Shown piece by piece: positions 45,247 through 55,754 of a stretch of 64,000 nt of DNA. Numbering within the stretch: the first letter of the stretch is position 1; every line of letters starts with the position of its first letter. Location: NCBI RefSeq assembly GCF_025630775.1, contig NZ_JAOSZE010000014.1:62001-126000 (forward strand). Direction: 5' to 3'. The notes beneath the pieces are model-generated. The model had not been told where the DNA came from, ran no database searches, and saw nothing but the letters and a program-made list of their open reading frames with translations. Origin of the DNA: Actinoplanes sp. KI2. Lineage in GTDB: Bacteria > Actinomycetota > Actinomycetes > Mycobacteriales > Micromonosporaceae. Both the position numbers and the translations under genes were made by a program.

Positions 45247-45466
45247 ATCCCCCCGGTTTGGTACCGCGCGCGTCCGTGGGACCCCCCGATCACCAATGAC
45301 GCTGCGTGTTTATAGACTCACACTACGCAGTCGAGATGTCAAGCAAATCTGGAAATTTCGCCTTTTGTCTCGCGTGACTCGCACGGAGAGTGGCCAATCA
45401 GCGTGACGTACGGCACCACCCGAGCCGCCGGCGGCCACGGATCGATGCCAGCCGCGGGCTTTCGTT

Positions 45467-45568
45467 GCAGCTCCGCCCGGCGGTCGCGGCACGGGCCGGA
45501 GTTGCAGCGAGCTCGCGGGGCGCGGCGGGCCGGGCGGGATTGCGGTTGGGGACGGCGCTCGCCTCGTA
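45467..45568 (-). repeat. Long inverted repeat, right arm
   Basis: Reverse-complement partner of 45003-45104. It ends 65 bases before the manA stop. The pair could be the termini of a small non-autonomous element, or a regulatory or structural palindrome. No flanking target duplication is obvious. Confidence 0.8.
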
Positions 45569-45633
45569 CGCGATACGGAAAACGACCAGCGAGAGGCGCG
45601 GCCGGAAGCGGAACCGAACGCCGCGATGGCGAA

Positions 45634-46809
45634 TCAGGCGGGAACCGCGGCCACGAACGCCGTTCCCGCGCCGGCGAGTTTGATTTTGCCGGTGTCGGCG
45701 GGGACGAAGGCGGCGTCGCCGCGGGCCAGCTCGATGGGGGTGCCGTCGACGGACTCGCCGGCGAAGAGGTCGCCGGCCGTGACCACGACGATGCGCGGCC
45801 CCTCGGCCGGTACCTCGGCCGGCGGGCGCGTGCCGTCGAGCTCCAGGCGGTAGAGGACGAAATCCGGGACCGGGACCGGCCAGGTCAGGACGCCGGGGGA
45901 CAGCTCGGTCGGCTTGAGGATGGGGTCGTCGAGGACCTCGAAGCGGAGGACCTTCAGCAGCTCGGGAACGTCGACCCGTTTCGGGGTCAGGCCGCCGCGG
46001 AGGACGTTGTCGCTGGCGGCCATCAGCTCGATGCCGGCGCCCCGAAGGTAGGCGTGCAGGTTGCCGGCGGGCATCCAGATGGCCTCGCCGGGCTGCAGGC
46101 GGACGTGGTTGAGCAGCAGCGCGACCAGCACGCCGGGGTCGCCGGGATAGCAAGCGGCCAGGTGTGCCGCCAACGCGCAGGAGTCGTCGCCGGGGCGGGA
46201 CCTCGCGGCCGTGACCACCAAGTCGATCATTGCCGCGCGGTCGTCCGGCGGCCAGGAGAGCAGGGTCTCGACCGCGCCGCGCAGGTCGCCGTCGCGGAGA
46301 GTCTTGACCACCGGGTCGAGGGCCGGGAGGGCCAGCGACTCGATGGCGTCGGCGGCCGTGCCAGGCGCGCGGAAGCCGCACAGGGCCTCGAACGGGGTCA
46401 GGGCGACCAGCATCTCGGGCTTGTGGTTGGCGTCCGTGTAGTTCCTGGGCAGGCTCGGATCGGCCTGCTGGCGGGCGAAGGCCTGCTTGGCGTACTCGAG
46501 ATCCGGGTGGGCCTGCAGGGAGAGCGGCGCCTCGGCGGCGAGGACCTTGAGCAGGTACGGCAGGCGGGGGCCGAACTTGCCCAGCACGTGCTCGCCGAGC
46601 CGGGCCTGCGGGTCGCCGCCGATGAACGTGACCAGGCTGACGTCGCCCGCGGCGCCACCCACGGTGGACGGCTCGTCGGGGTGGGCGCCGAGCCACAGCT
46701 CCGCCTCGGGCCCGTCGGTGGGCGCGGGGCGGCCCTGCAGCTCGGCCAGCACGGTGTGCGAGCCCCAGGCGTAGGGACGGATCGCACCGGTCAGCGGGTA
46801 CACGGTCAT
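45634..46809 (-). CDS. manA: Mannose-6-phosphate isomerase, class I
   Basis: A 391-residue zinc enzyme converting fructose-6-phosphate and mannose-6-phosphate, feeding GDP-mannose for glycans and lipoglycans. Zinc ligands are in PLSLQAHPD, NHKPEM and PAGNLHAYL, and the family opening is VYPLTGAIRPYAWGSHTVLA. ATG 46809 (MTVYPL) is preferred over one three codons upstream. It is the last gene of the operon manB, Trm112-like, SIS isomerase, CDF, manA. Confidence 0.95.
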   Translation of the reverse strand: MTVYPLTGAIRPYAWGSHTVLAELQGRPAPTDGPEAELWLGAHPDEPSTVGGAAGDVSLVTFIGGDPQARLGEHVLGKFGPRLPYLLKVLAAEAPLSLQAHPDLEYAKQAFARQQADPSLPRNYTDANHKPEMLVALTPFEALCGFRAPGTAADAIESLALPALDPVVKTLRDGDLRGAVETLLSWPPDDRAAMIDLVVTAARSRPGDDSCALAAHLAACYPGDPGVLVALLLNHVRLQPGEAIWMPAGNLHAYLRGAGIELMAASDNVLRGGLTPKRVDVPELLKVLRFEVLDDPILKPTELSPGVLTWPVPVPDFVLYRLELDGTRPPAEVPAEGPRIVVVTAGDLFAGESVDGTPIELARGDAAFVPADTGKIKLAGAGTAFVAAVPA

Positions 46810-46828
46810 CAGCGGCAAACCCCTGGGA

Positions 46829-47788
46829 TCATCCGGCGGCGGCCGAGGCGCCCTCGGTGGTGGTCGGCGTCTTGCGTTCGCGGTAGATGTCGGGCTCGAT
46901 GTAGATCACCCGGGCGATCGGCACGGCCTCCCGGATGCGCACCTCGGTCTCGTCGATGTGCTGGGACAGATCGTCGGCGCGCTCGGCCCGCGGCACCGCG
47001 ATCTTGACGGCGACCAGCAGCTCCTCGGGGCCCAGGTGCAGGGTCTTCATGTGGATGATCCGCTCGACGCCGTCGCCGGCCAGGATCGCCTTCTCGATCT
47101 TCTTGAGGTCCTCGGGGGTGGCGGCCTCGCCGATCAGCAGGCTCTTCGTCTCGATCGCCAGGATCACCGCGATCGCCACCAGCAGCAGGCCGATCGCCGC
47201 GGTGCCGATGCCGTCCCACACGCCGTTGTCGGTGATCAGGGTGAGCACCACGCCGAACAGGGCGAAGACCAGACCGATCAGCGCGCCGGTGTCCTCGAGC
47301 AGCACCACGGGCAGCTCGGGCGCCTTGGCCCGGCGGACGAACCTGACCCAGGTGACCTTGCCGCGGATGTGGTTGGACTCCTTGACCGCGGTCATGAACG
47401 AGTAGCCCTCGAGCCCGATCGCGATCAGCAGCACCACCACCGGCACCCACTGCCACGAGTCGATCGGCTCGGGGTGCTGGATCTTGTGGTACGCCTCGTA
47501 GAGCGCGAACAGGCCACCGACGCTGAACAGCACGATCGACACGATGAACGCGTAGACGTAGCGCTCGCGGCCGTAGCCGAAGGGGTGCTCGGGGGTCGCC
47601 CTCCGCTGCGACCGCCGGCCGCCGATCAGCAGCAACAGCTGATTGCCCGAGTCGGCCACCGAGTGGATCGCCTCGGCCAGCATCGACGACGAGCCGGTCA
47701 GGGCCCAGGCGACGAACTTGGTGACCGCGATGCCAAGGTTTGCCGAGAGCGCGGCGATGATCGCGCGCGTGCCGCCCTCCGCGCTCAC
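46829..47788 (-). CDS. Cation diffusion facilitator family transporter
   Basis: A 319-residue metal/proton antiporter of the CDF family. Six membrane segments are visible, with the metal-site motif in MLAEAIHSVADSGNQLLLLI (HxxxD). A second region ALPVVLLED-type (ELPVVLLEDTGALIGLVFAL) corresponds to the transmembrane-five site, and the C-terminal cytoplasmic dimerisation domain has IIHMKTLHLGPEELLVAVKI. GTG 47788 overlaps the stop of the SIS gene (GTGA). Zn, Mn or Fe are possible substrates. The metal may serve the zinc-dependent ManA beside it (inference). Confidence 0.9.
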   Translation of the reverse strand: MSAEGGTRAIIAALSANLGIAVTKFVAWALTGSSSMLAEAIHSVADSGNQLLLLIGGRRSQRRATPEHPFGYGRERYVYAFIVSIVLFSVGGLFALYEAYHKIQHPEPIDSWQWVPVVVLLIAIGLEGYSFMTAVKESNHIRGKVTWVRFVRRAKAPELPVVLLEDTGALIGLVFALFGVVLTLITDNGVWDGIGTAAIGLLLVAIAVILAIETKSLLIGEAATPEDLKKIEKAILAGDGVERIIHMKTLHLGPEELLVAVKIAVPRAERADDLSQHIDETEVRIREAVPIARVIYIEPDIYRERKTPTTTEGASAAAG

Positions 47789-48987
47789 TGGATGCCCTCG
47801 GGCATGGGGTTGGACAGCTCCTTCATCTCGCTGATCGCCGGCACGGCCATCGGGTCGAGCCCGTGCGCCAGCGCCAGGTAGAGGGACGCGAAGTCGGGCA
47901 CGGCGGTGAGCGAGGCGAGCCGCTCGATCGCCGAGCCGCCCTCGGCGGTGAGCACGTCGCAGCGCACGCCGCGGCGCTCGGCGATGGTCTGCACCGCGTC
48001 GGCGCGGCGCTCCTCGACGGCGACCGGCTCGTCGGCGTCGTCCTCGGGGTTGAGCCCGCCGTCCCGGAAGACCACCAGGCGCAGCCGGGTGCCCGCCTCC
48101 TCCTCGTCGCCGGGGTCGGCGAAGATGTCGCGGGACGACTCGGCGAGCCCGCCGAAGACGCCGTCGAGCAGGCCCACCCGGCCGCGGCCGGCCTCGCCGA
48201 GCGCGCCGGCCATCACCGGGTAGCGCGCGTTCGCGGCGAGGGTGTCGGCGAAGCGGCGGGCGGCGACGGTGGCCAGCGGCGACGAGCCCCAGACGATCGG
48301 GATCGAGCCGGCCAGGCCGAGCGCGAGCGATTTCGCCGGGTTGACGAACGAGTCGGCGCCCGGGCGGCAGCGCTCGGCGTCGGCGTCCAGCCGGGTCGCG
48401 GTCTCGGCCAGGTCGGCCTCGTTGACCTTGACGAGCCCGATGGCGCGCGCCGCGAGCAGCACCGGCACGGCCAGGCCCCAGAGGCTGGCCCGGGCCGGTG
48501 CCCGGCGCGGCACCGGGATGAACGGCGAGCGGGCGCGCTCGGCCATCGCCTGCAACTCGGTGTCCGGGTTGCCGATCGCCACCAGCCGGGCGCCGCGGCG
48601 GACCGCGGCCTCGGCCGCGGCCAGCGCCTCGGGGCTGCGGCCGGAGGCCGAGACGGCGAAGACCACGTCGGCGGCGCCGACCCAGCCGGGGATGCCGGCG
48701 CTGCGGTGCCCGATGATCGGGACCGGGCAGCGGTGCCCGGCGACGGTGGCCAGGATGTTGCCGGTCAGACCGGCGGTGCCGATGCCGGCGACGACGACCG
48801 CGCGGGGGCGGCCCTCGTCGGCCAGCGGGCTCAGGTCGGCCTCGGCGGCCAGCGCCGCCGACTCGCGGACCTGGGCGCCGGCCGACGCGGTGGCGCGCAG
48901 CATGCCGCCCGGGTCGTTGGCGACCATCGATTTCTCGTCGTCGAGCAGCGACTCGTCGGCGACCCGGTGCCCGTTGACGCCCGCCAT
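47785..48987 (-). CDS. SIS-domain phosphosugar isomerase (bifunctional PGI/PMI-like)
   Basis: A 400-residue protein with two SIS subdomains. It has AVVVAGIGTAGLTGNILATV, FAVSASGRSPEALAAAEAAV and VAIGNPDTELQAMAERA in the first, and PIVWGSSPLATVAARRFADT with ANARYPVMAGALGEAGRGRV in the second. This layout matches the bifunctional phosphoglucose/phosphomannose isomerase-like group seen next to manB in actinobacteria. It has many acidic residues and could act on glucose-6- or mannose-6-phosphate. Start and stop both overlap neighbours, so expression is coupled. Confidence 0.85.
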   Translation of the reverse strand: MAGVNGHRVADESLLDDEKSMVANDPGGMLRATASAGAQVRESAALAAEADLSPLADEGRPRAVVVAGIGTAGLTGNILATVAGHRCPVPIIGHRSAGIPGWVGAADVVFAVSASGRSPEALAAAEAAVRRGARLVAIGNPDTELQAMAERARSPFIPVPRRAPARASLWGLAVPVLLAARAIGLVKVNEADLAETATRLDADAERCRPGADSFVNPAKSLALGLAGSIPIVWGSSPLATVAARRFADTLAANARYPVMAGALGEAGRGRVGLLDGVFGGLAESSRDIFADPGDEEEAGTRLRLVVFRDGGLNPEDDADEPVAVEERRADAVQTIAERRGVRCDVLTAEGGSAIERLASLTAVPDFASLYLALAHGLDPMAVPAISEMKELSNPMPEGIQ

Positions 48988-49172
48988 CAGTTGCCACCCG
49001 CCTCGGGCCGGCGGGCCTCGTCGAGCAGCAGCACCGGGATGTCGTCGCGGATCTCGAAGATCCGCCCGCACTCCGTACAGGTCAGCGTCTGCGCGCCGGC
49101 GTCGTAGGTCAGCGGCGCGTGATGCGTGTCCGGGCAGGCCAGGATGTCCAACAACTGCGGATCGAGGGCCAC
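48987..49172 (-). CDS. Trm112-like zinc-ribbon protein
   Basis: A 61-residue protein: DPQLLDILACPDTHHAPLTY, TLTCTECGRIFEIRDDIPVL, LLDEARRPE. It keeps the Trm112/YcaR features (LLDILACP, CTECGR, IPVLL) with three of the usual Cys; the second Cys of the first pair is replaced (CPDTH). GTG 49172 follows AAGGAG. Trm112 proteins chaperone methyltransferases in other organisms. In actinobacteria the role of this small neighbour of manB is unknown. Confidence 0.88.
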   Translation of the reverse strand: MALDPQLLDILACPDTHHAPLTYDAGAQTLTCTECGRIFEIRDDIPVLLLDEARRPEAGGN

Positions 49173-49216
49173 CGAACGACTCCTTACGGTGTTGCGGGCA
49201 GGTAGGCCATCTGATC

Positions 49217-50596
49217 CTACCGGCGCACAATCGCCAGCACTTCGTCCCGTAGGGACGCCATGCGGTCCGGTTTGGGAGCCTCGACGTTGAGCCGCAGCAA
49301 TGGCTCGGTGTTGGACGGCCGCAGGTTGAACCACGCGCCGTCGGGCAGCGTCACGGTCATCCCGTCGAGATCGTCCACCCGCGCGTTCGGGAAGTGCTCG
49401 CGGACCTCGGCGACCCTGGCCTTCGGGTCGGTCACCGTGGAGTTGATCTCGCCGGACGCGCTGTACCGCTCGTACTCGGCGGCCAGCTCGGACAGCGGCC
49501 GGTCCTGCCCGCCGAGCGCGGCCAGCACGTGCATGGCGGCCAGCATGCCGGTGTCAGCGAACCAGAAGTCCCGGAAGTAGTAGTGCGCCGAGTGCTCGCC
49601 GCCGAAGACCGCGTTGGTGCGGGCCATCTCGGCCTTGATGAACGAGTGGCCGACCCGGGTGCGCACCGGGGTGCCGCCGTTCTCCGTGATGATCTCGGGA
49701 ACCGCGGCCGAGGTGATCAGGTTGTGGATGACCGTGCTGCCCGGGAACTTCGCCAGCTCGCGGACGGCGACCAGCGCGGTGATCGCGGACGGCGAGACCG
49801 GCTCGCCGCGCTCGTCGACGATGAAGCACCGGTCGGCGTCGCCGTCGAAGGCGATGCCCAGGTCGGCGCCCTGCTCGCGGATGGCCCGCTGCAGGTCGAC
49901 CAGGTTGTCCGGGTTGAGCGGGTTGGCCTCGTGGTTGGGGAACGAGCCGTCCAGCTCGAAGTACATCGGGACGATCGTCAGCGGCAGGGCCGGCAGCACC
50001 TGGTCGCCGAGCACGGCCGGCACGGTGAACCCGCCCATGCCGTTGCCGGCGTCCACGATGACCTTGAGCGGCCGGATGCCGCTGAGGTCGACCAGCGAGC
50101 GCAGGTGCGCCGCGTAGTCGCCGAGCAGGTCCCGGGTCTCCACCTGGGTGATGCCGTCAGCCTCGGCGTTCAGGTCGTTCAGCAGCTGCTCGGCGCGGCG
50201 GCGGACGATCGCGAGGCCGCTGTCCTGGCCGACCGGCTTGGCGCCGGCCCGGCACAGCTTGATCCCGTTGTATCGGGCCGGGTTGTGGCTCGCGGTGAAC
50301 ATGGCGCCGGGCAGGCCGAGCGAGCCGGAGGCGTAGTACAGCTCGTCGGTCGAGGCCAGGCCGATGTTGACGACGCTTGCGCCGGCCGAGTTGACGCCCT
50401 GGCCGAACGCGGCGGCCAGGCCCGGACCGGACTCGCGCATGTCGTGAGCGATCAGTATCTGATCCGCGTCGTCGCCGGCCTCGCGCAACATCTCGACGAA
50501 GGCCGTGCCGAGCGCGCGGGCCACCGACTCGTCGAACTGATCGGGCACCGTCCCACGCACGTCGTAGGCCTTAACGATCTTGGACAGATCCGACAA
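49217..50596 (-). CDS. manB: Phosphomannomutase/phosphoglucomutase
   Basis: A 459-residue alpha-D-phosphohexomutase that makes mannose-1-phosphate for GDP-mannose. Active-site Ser103 lies in FTASHNPARYNGIKL, the metal loop is FDGDADRCF, the sugar loop is FGGEHSAHYYFRDF and the phosphate-binding loop is RPSNTEPLLRLNVEA. It is the first gene of the five-gene mannose operon. It is divergent from a GAF-domain regulator gene, with 143 bases between the starts. Confidence 0.95.
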   Translation of the reverse strand: MSDLSKIVKAYDVRGTVPDQFDESVARALGTAFVEMLREAGDDADQILIAHDMRESGPGLAAAFGQGVNSAGASVVNIGLASTDELYYASGSLGLPGAMFTASHNPARYNGIKLCRAGAKPVGQDSGLAIVRRRAEQLLNDLNAEADGITQVETRDLLGDYAAHLRSLVDLSGIRPLKVIVDAGNGMGGFTVPAVLGDQVLPALPLTIVPMYFELDGSFPNHEANPLNPDNLVDLQRAIREQGADLGIAFDGDADRCFIVDERGEPVSPSAITALVAVRELAKFPGSTVIHNLITSAAVPEIITENGGTPVRTRVGHSFIKAEMARTNAVFGGEHSAHYYFRDFWFADTGMLAAMHVLAALGGQDRPLSELAAEYERYSASGEINSTVTDPKARVAEVREHFPNARVDDLDGMTVTLPDGAWFNLRPSNTEPLLRLNVEAPKPDRMASLRDEVLAIVRR

Positions 50597-50739
50597 CTCT
50601 CCCCCTCAACCTGGGTGAACTCCGCTGAGAGTAGCGGAGCACCCGCTACGAACGGGTGGCAATCGGGCATCGCCACCGTTACACGCGGGTTGTCGCGACA
50701 GGTGTCGCAGGACACGATGGGTGGACCTGGAGGTGCTTC

Positions 50740-52038
50740 TTGGGCAACCCGTGGCTCGCACTCGATCACGGCGCCGATCCCGCCGAGCGGATCCGGCAGG
50801 TCGGGCGCGCCCACGAGCGGTTCCTGGCCGGCGACGTCGCGGTGCCGCAGATCCGTTCGGTGGTCGCGGAGTCGTGGAAGCGGTCGGCCGACGCGCTCAC
50901 CAGCCCGGACGGCACGGCCCCGATCGACCTGAGCGACGGCGAGCTGGAGGAGTACCGGGCGGCCCATCCGCTGGCGCGGGTGCTGCCGATCTTTCGCGAT
51001 CTGCTCGGCGGCCTGGCCGACGACGGCGGCGGTCATCTGATCGCCGTCTGCGACGCGTACGGGCGGCTGCTGTGGGTCGAGGGCGGCTCGTCGATGCTGC
51101 GCGGGGCCGAGCGGATGAACTTCGTGCCCGGCGCCCGCTGGGACGAGGAGAACGTCGGCACCAACGCGCCGGGCACCGCGATCGCCATCGACCACCCCCT
51201 GCAGATCTTCGCGACCGAGCACTTCAGCCGGCCGGTGCAGGGGTGGACCTGCGCGGCGGCGCCGATCCACGACCCCGGTACCGGGCGGCTGCTCGGGGCG
51301 ATCGACGTGACCGGGGGCGATCATCTGGCCAACCCGCACAGCCTGGCGCTGGTGCGGGCCACGGCGCTGGCGGCCGAGGCGTACCTGGGTAGTCACCGGC
51401 CGCCGCCGGCCAGCGTGGGCCGAGTGCTCGCGCTGGGCCGCAACGAGGCCACGCTGACCTTCGGCGGGGTGCGGCAGCGGCTCGGCCGGCGACACTCGGA
51501 ACTGCTCGTCCTGCTCCTGGCGCACCCGGAGGGGCGTACCGGCGAAGAACTTGGTGTTGATCTTTACGGCGACGACGTCAGCCCGGTCACGGTGCGGGCC
51601 GAGCTGTCCCGGCTGCGCCGAGCGCTCGGGCCGGAGCTGCTCGAGTCGCGGCCCTACCGGCTGCGCGCCGAGCTGGACGCCGACTTCCGCACGATGACCC
51701 GCCTGCTGGAGCTCGGCCGGGTGGCCGAGGCCCTCGACGAGTACGCCGGACCGCTGCTGCCGTTCTCCGACGCGCCCGGCGTCACTCGCCTGCGTCGGCT
51801 GGTCGACGGCCGGCTGCGCGCCGCGGTGCTGGCCAGCCGCGACCACTCGCTGATCCAGGCCTGGCTGCACGCGCCCTGGGGCGCCGACGACCTCGAGATG
51901 TGGGAGGAGTACGCGAGACTCCTGCCGCACGGCTCCCCCGCCCGCCCGCCGGCCGTGCGCCGGGTGCGCCAGCTGACCGTCGAGTTCGGGCTGCGCCCGC
52001 CGATGTCGGGGGCTCCGAAAATGGCCAAGCGAAGCTGA
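50740..52038 (+). CDS. GAF-domain regulator of the downstream aldehyde dehydrogenase
   Basis: A 432-residue regulator. It opens NPWLALDHGADPAERIRQVG and AVPQIRSVVAESWKRSADAL as in AcoR-type activators. A GAF sensor domain follows at about 75-215 (WDEENVGTNAPGTAIAIDHP, QIFATEHFSRPVQGWTCAAA), then a winged-helix-like part (LTFGGVRQRLGRRHSELLVL, VTVRAELSRLRRALGPELLE). The AAA+ domain of AcoR is absent. TTG 50740 follows GGAGGTG. It lies directly upstream of an aldehyde dehydrogenase and DUF779 gene, the standard actinobacterial arrangement, so it probably senses an aldehyde or alcohol signal. Confidence 0.85.
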   Translation: MGNPWLALDHGADPAERIRQVGRAHERFLAGDVAVPQIRSVVAESWKRSADALTSPDGTAPIDLSDGELEEYRAAHPLARVLPIFRDLLGGLADDGGGHLIAVCDAYGRLLWVEGGSSMLRGAERMNFVPGARWDEENVGTNAPGTAIAIDHPLQIFATEHFSRPVQGWTCAAAPIHDPGTGRLLGAIDVTGGDHLANPHSLALVRATALAAEAYLGSHRPPPASVGRVLALGRNEATLTFGGVRQRLGRRHSELLVLLLAHPEGRTGEELGVDLYGDDVSPVTVRAELSRLRRALGPELLESRPYRLRAELDADFRTMTRLLELGRVAEALDEYAGPLLPFSDAPGVTRLRRLVDGRLRAAVLASRDHSLIQAWLHAPWGADDLEMWEEYARLLPHGSPARPPAVRRVRQLTVEFGLRPPMSGAPKMAKRS

Positions 52039-52064
52039 CGGCATTTTCGGCGCCCCCGACATCG
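52001..52064 (+). terminator. Very strong hairpin overlapping the 3' end of the GAF-regulator gene
   Basis: CGATGTCGGGGGCtCCGAAA plus ATG at 52001-52023 pairs with 52042-52064 over 23 bases with a single mismatch. The 18-base loop contains the TGA stop. The last residues of the protein (PMSGAPKMAKRS) are encoded by the left arm. There is no T-run. It probably terminates the regulator transcript before the aldehyde dehydrogenase gene. Confidence 0.7.
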
Positions 52065-52187
52065 GCCTCGAAGGGCGCAGTCCCTGCGAGCCGGAGGCGA
52101 CGCCGGCCAGCACAGCCTTGCAACGTCTTTGCAACGTGGTCGTAGCTAGCGTCGGCCGCACCTATCCCCGAAGGTGCGGAGACCGCC

Positions 52188-53711
<1,524 letters not shown>

Positions 53712-53715
53712 GCCG

Positions 53716-54087
53716 ATGGTCACCCGGGTTGATGTGACGCCCCAGGCCGCCGACCTGATGCGACGGCTGCGCGGGCAGCATGGTCCACTGATGTTCCACC
53801 AGTCCGGCGGGTGCTGCGACGGCAGCTCGCCGATGTGCTACCTGGAGGGTGAGTTTCGCACCGGTCAGTCCGATGTGCTGCTCGAATCCCTCACCATCGA
53901 AGGAGTGGACGAACCGATCACGTTCTGGATGTCGTCCGCGCAGTTCGAGCTGTGGAAGCACACCCACCTGACCGTGGACGTGGTGCCGGGGCGCGGCGCC
54001 GGCTTCTCGCTGGAGGCGCCCGAGGGCGTACGTTTTCTGATCCGTTCCCGCTTGCTCACCGAGGAGGAGCTGGCCGAGCTTTCCTGA
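53716..54087 (+). CDS. DUF779 family protein (aldehyde dehydrogenase partner)
   Basis: A 123-residue protein with the conserved core HGPLMFHQSGGCCDGSSPMC, the Cys pair CC and a third Cys, then DEPITFWMSSAQFELWKHTH and GRGAGFSLEAPEGVRFLIRS. The family is almost always encoded just after an aldehyde dehydrogenase, here 4 bases later. Its biochemical role is not established. The Cys-rich loop suggests metal or redox function (inference). Confidence 0.92.
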   Translation: MVTRVDVTPQAADLMRRLRGQHGPLMFHQSGGCCDGSSPMCYLEGEFRTGQSDVLLESLTIEGVDEPITFWMSSAQFELWKHTHLTVDVVPGRGAGFSLEAPEGVRFLIRSRLLTEEELAELS

Positions 54088-54363
54088 ATTCTCCGCGGGA
54101 GGTCGTGGCGCCGGGCCGATCAGCCGGGCGCCACGGCCTCATCCGCTCCCCCCGCGCCGTACGTAATAGCCGATGTGGACTGGCGGATCTCTCGATTGAC
54201 CGGACAAAACCGGAAGTTCGGAATTACCCATTTCCGATCGCGTGACATAAATCCCGAAAGCGTGCCGAAGCCGCGAGCACCACTGGCCTTGGAGCGCTTC
54301 CACCAGGCACTGTCGTGGTTCGAGTCGCCAGTAATGACGCTTGAACCGCCTGGGGAGGGTTTG

Positions 54364-55197
54364 ATGCGGTTGTCGCGATCCAACAAGCTGGTCCTGTTCG
54401 GGGTCGCCCTGCTGATGGTGGGGCTGGCCGGGCGCGCCGCCGCGGACGAGACGCCGTCAGCCCCATCGCACCCGCAGGCCAAACCCGCGATCTCGGCGCC
54501 GCCCACGCCGCCGGCGAAACCGGTGAAGCCCCCGGTGAAGCCCACCGAGGCGGCCAAGCAGAAAGTCGTCACCATCTCGGCACGACAGGGCCGTGGCCCC
54601 GGCGGCAGCCGGCTGACCACCGGCAGCAAGGCCGTGGCGCTCACCTTCGACGACGGCCCCGACCCGGCGCAGACGCCGAAGATCCTCCAACTGCTGGCCC
54701 AGCAGCACGTGCACGCGACGTTCTGCCTGGTCGGTCAGAACGTGGCGAAGCACCCCGAACTGGTGCGGCAGATCGTGGCCGGCGGCCACACGCTGTGCAA
54801 CCACACCTGGAGCCACGACCTCAAGCTCGGCAAGAAGCCGGCCGCCAAGATCAAGGCGGACCTGGCCCGCACCAACGCCGCGATCCGGGCGGCCGCGCCG
54901 AACGCGAAGATCAGGTACTTCCGGGCGCCCGGCGGCAACTTCACGCCGGCCGTCGTCGCGATCGCCAAGCAGATGGGGATGGGCTCGCTGTACTGGAAGG
55001 TCGACCCGCGCGACTGGGACCACCCGGAGGGCGAGACGCACGCGCAGCACCGGGCGCGGGTGATCGCGAAGGTGGAGCACAGCACGCACCCGGGGGCGAT
55101 CGTGCTGTCCCACGACTACGCCCAGCCGGACACCATCGCGGCGTATCGCACCCTGGTGCCGTGGCTGAAGAAGCGGTACAAGCTGATCGGTCTCTAG
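54364..55197 (+). CDS. Secreted polysaccharide deacetylase (NodB/CE4 family)
   Basis: A 277-residue exported enzyme removing N-acetyl groups from peptidoglycan or another glycan. A signal peptide (LVLFGVALLMVGLAGRAAA) and a Pro/Lys-rich linker (PPAKPVKPPVKPTEAAK) lead to the NodB domain: AVALTFDDGPDPAQTPKIL (catalytic Asp and metal Asp), HTLCNHTWSHDLKLG (metal His pair), IRYFRAPGGNFTPAVVAI and GAIVLSHDYAQPDTIAA. ATG 54364 follows GGGAGGG. Its stop overlaps the converging DUF3499 gene by 4 bases. Confidence 0.92.
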   Translation: MRLSRSNKLVLFGVALLMVGLAGRAAADETPSAPSHPQAKPAISAPPTPPAKPVKPPVKPTEAAKQKVVTISARQGRGPGGSRLTTGSKAVALTFDDGPDPAQTPKILQLLAQQHVHATFCLVGQNVAKHPELVRQIVAGGHTLCNHTWSHDLKLGKKPAAKIKADLARTNAAIRAAAPNAKIRYFRAPGGNFTPAVVAIAKQMGMGSLYWKVDPRDWDHPEGETHAQHRARVIAKVEHSTHPGAIVLSHDYAQPDTIAAYRTLVPWLKKRYKLIGL

Positions 55198-55559
55198 TGA
55201 GTCGGCGGTATCACTCGGAGATGACCCCGGCGGCCGGTCTGGTGGCCGGGCAGGTCCTGCTCGTCGGTGCGCGGGGGCGGCGCCGGCGGCCGGGCCGCCT
55301 CGCGCACGGCGTCCGCGAGGGCGACCAGGTCGTCGGTGGTGGGGGGCGGGGGCGCGAAATCACCGTCGTGCCGCACGAGCTCCCAGCCTCGGGGGGCGGT
55401 GAGGCTGCGCGCGTGCGGCTCGCAGAGGTCGTACGTATGGGGCTCGGCGAACGCCGCCAAGGGGCCGACGACGGCGGTCGAATCGCTGTAGACGTAGGTC
55501 AGTGTGGCGACCGCCTGTCGGGGACAGCCGTTCCGGGAGCAGCGCCGTGGGGACCTCAC
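55194..55559 (-). CDS. DUF3499 family protein
   Basis: A 121-residue conserved actinobacterial protein. RRCSRNGCPRQAVATLTYVY, SDSTAVVGPLAAFAEPHTYD and LCEPHARSLTAPRGWELVRH show two Cys pairs, probably a zinc ribbon (CxxxxC with CxxH). The function is unknown. The family lies between manB and whiB2 in mycobacteria too, as here. The last 40 residues are Pro-rich and variable. Confidence 0.9.
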   Translation of the reverse strand: MRSPRRCSRNGCPRQAVATLTYVYSDSTAVVGPLAAFAEPHTYDLCEPHARSLTAPRGWELVRHDGDFAPPPPTTDDLVALADAVREAARPPAPPPRTDEQDLPGHQTGRRGHLRVIPPTH

Positions 55560-55754
55560 GGCGGCACGTTATCGCCCCACGGGCTCGCGTGGGGGGCGAT
55601 GCCTCGCGACACGCCGACCCGCGGCGCATCACGATTCGGCCATGGCCCGATCGACACGCCGCCCCGAAGGAGCGAATTCCCGTACGGCGCTTTCGGGACA
55701 CGCGACAGACCTGGGCTGCACCTTGCACGGCCGGGAGGGGACTAGGCTGACAGG

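Noticed and set aside
54300..54345. tRNA-like T-arm (GGTTCGAGTC)
   Set aside because: No acceptor, D or anticodon arm can be formed around it. The stretch is upstream sequence of the deacetylase gene.
54088..54363. ydaO-type (c-di-AMP) riboswitch before the deacetylase gene
   Set aside because: The expected conserved core bases are not recognisable in the 276-base upstream region.
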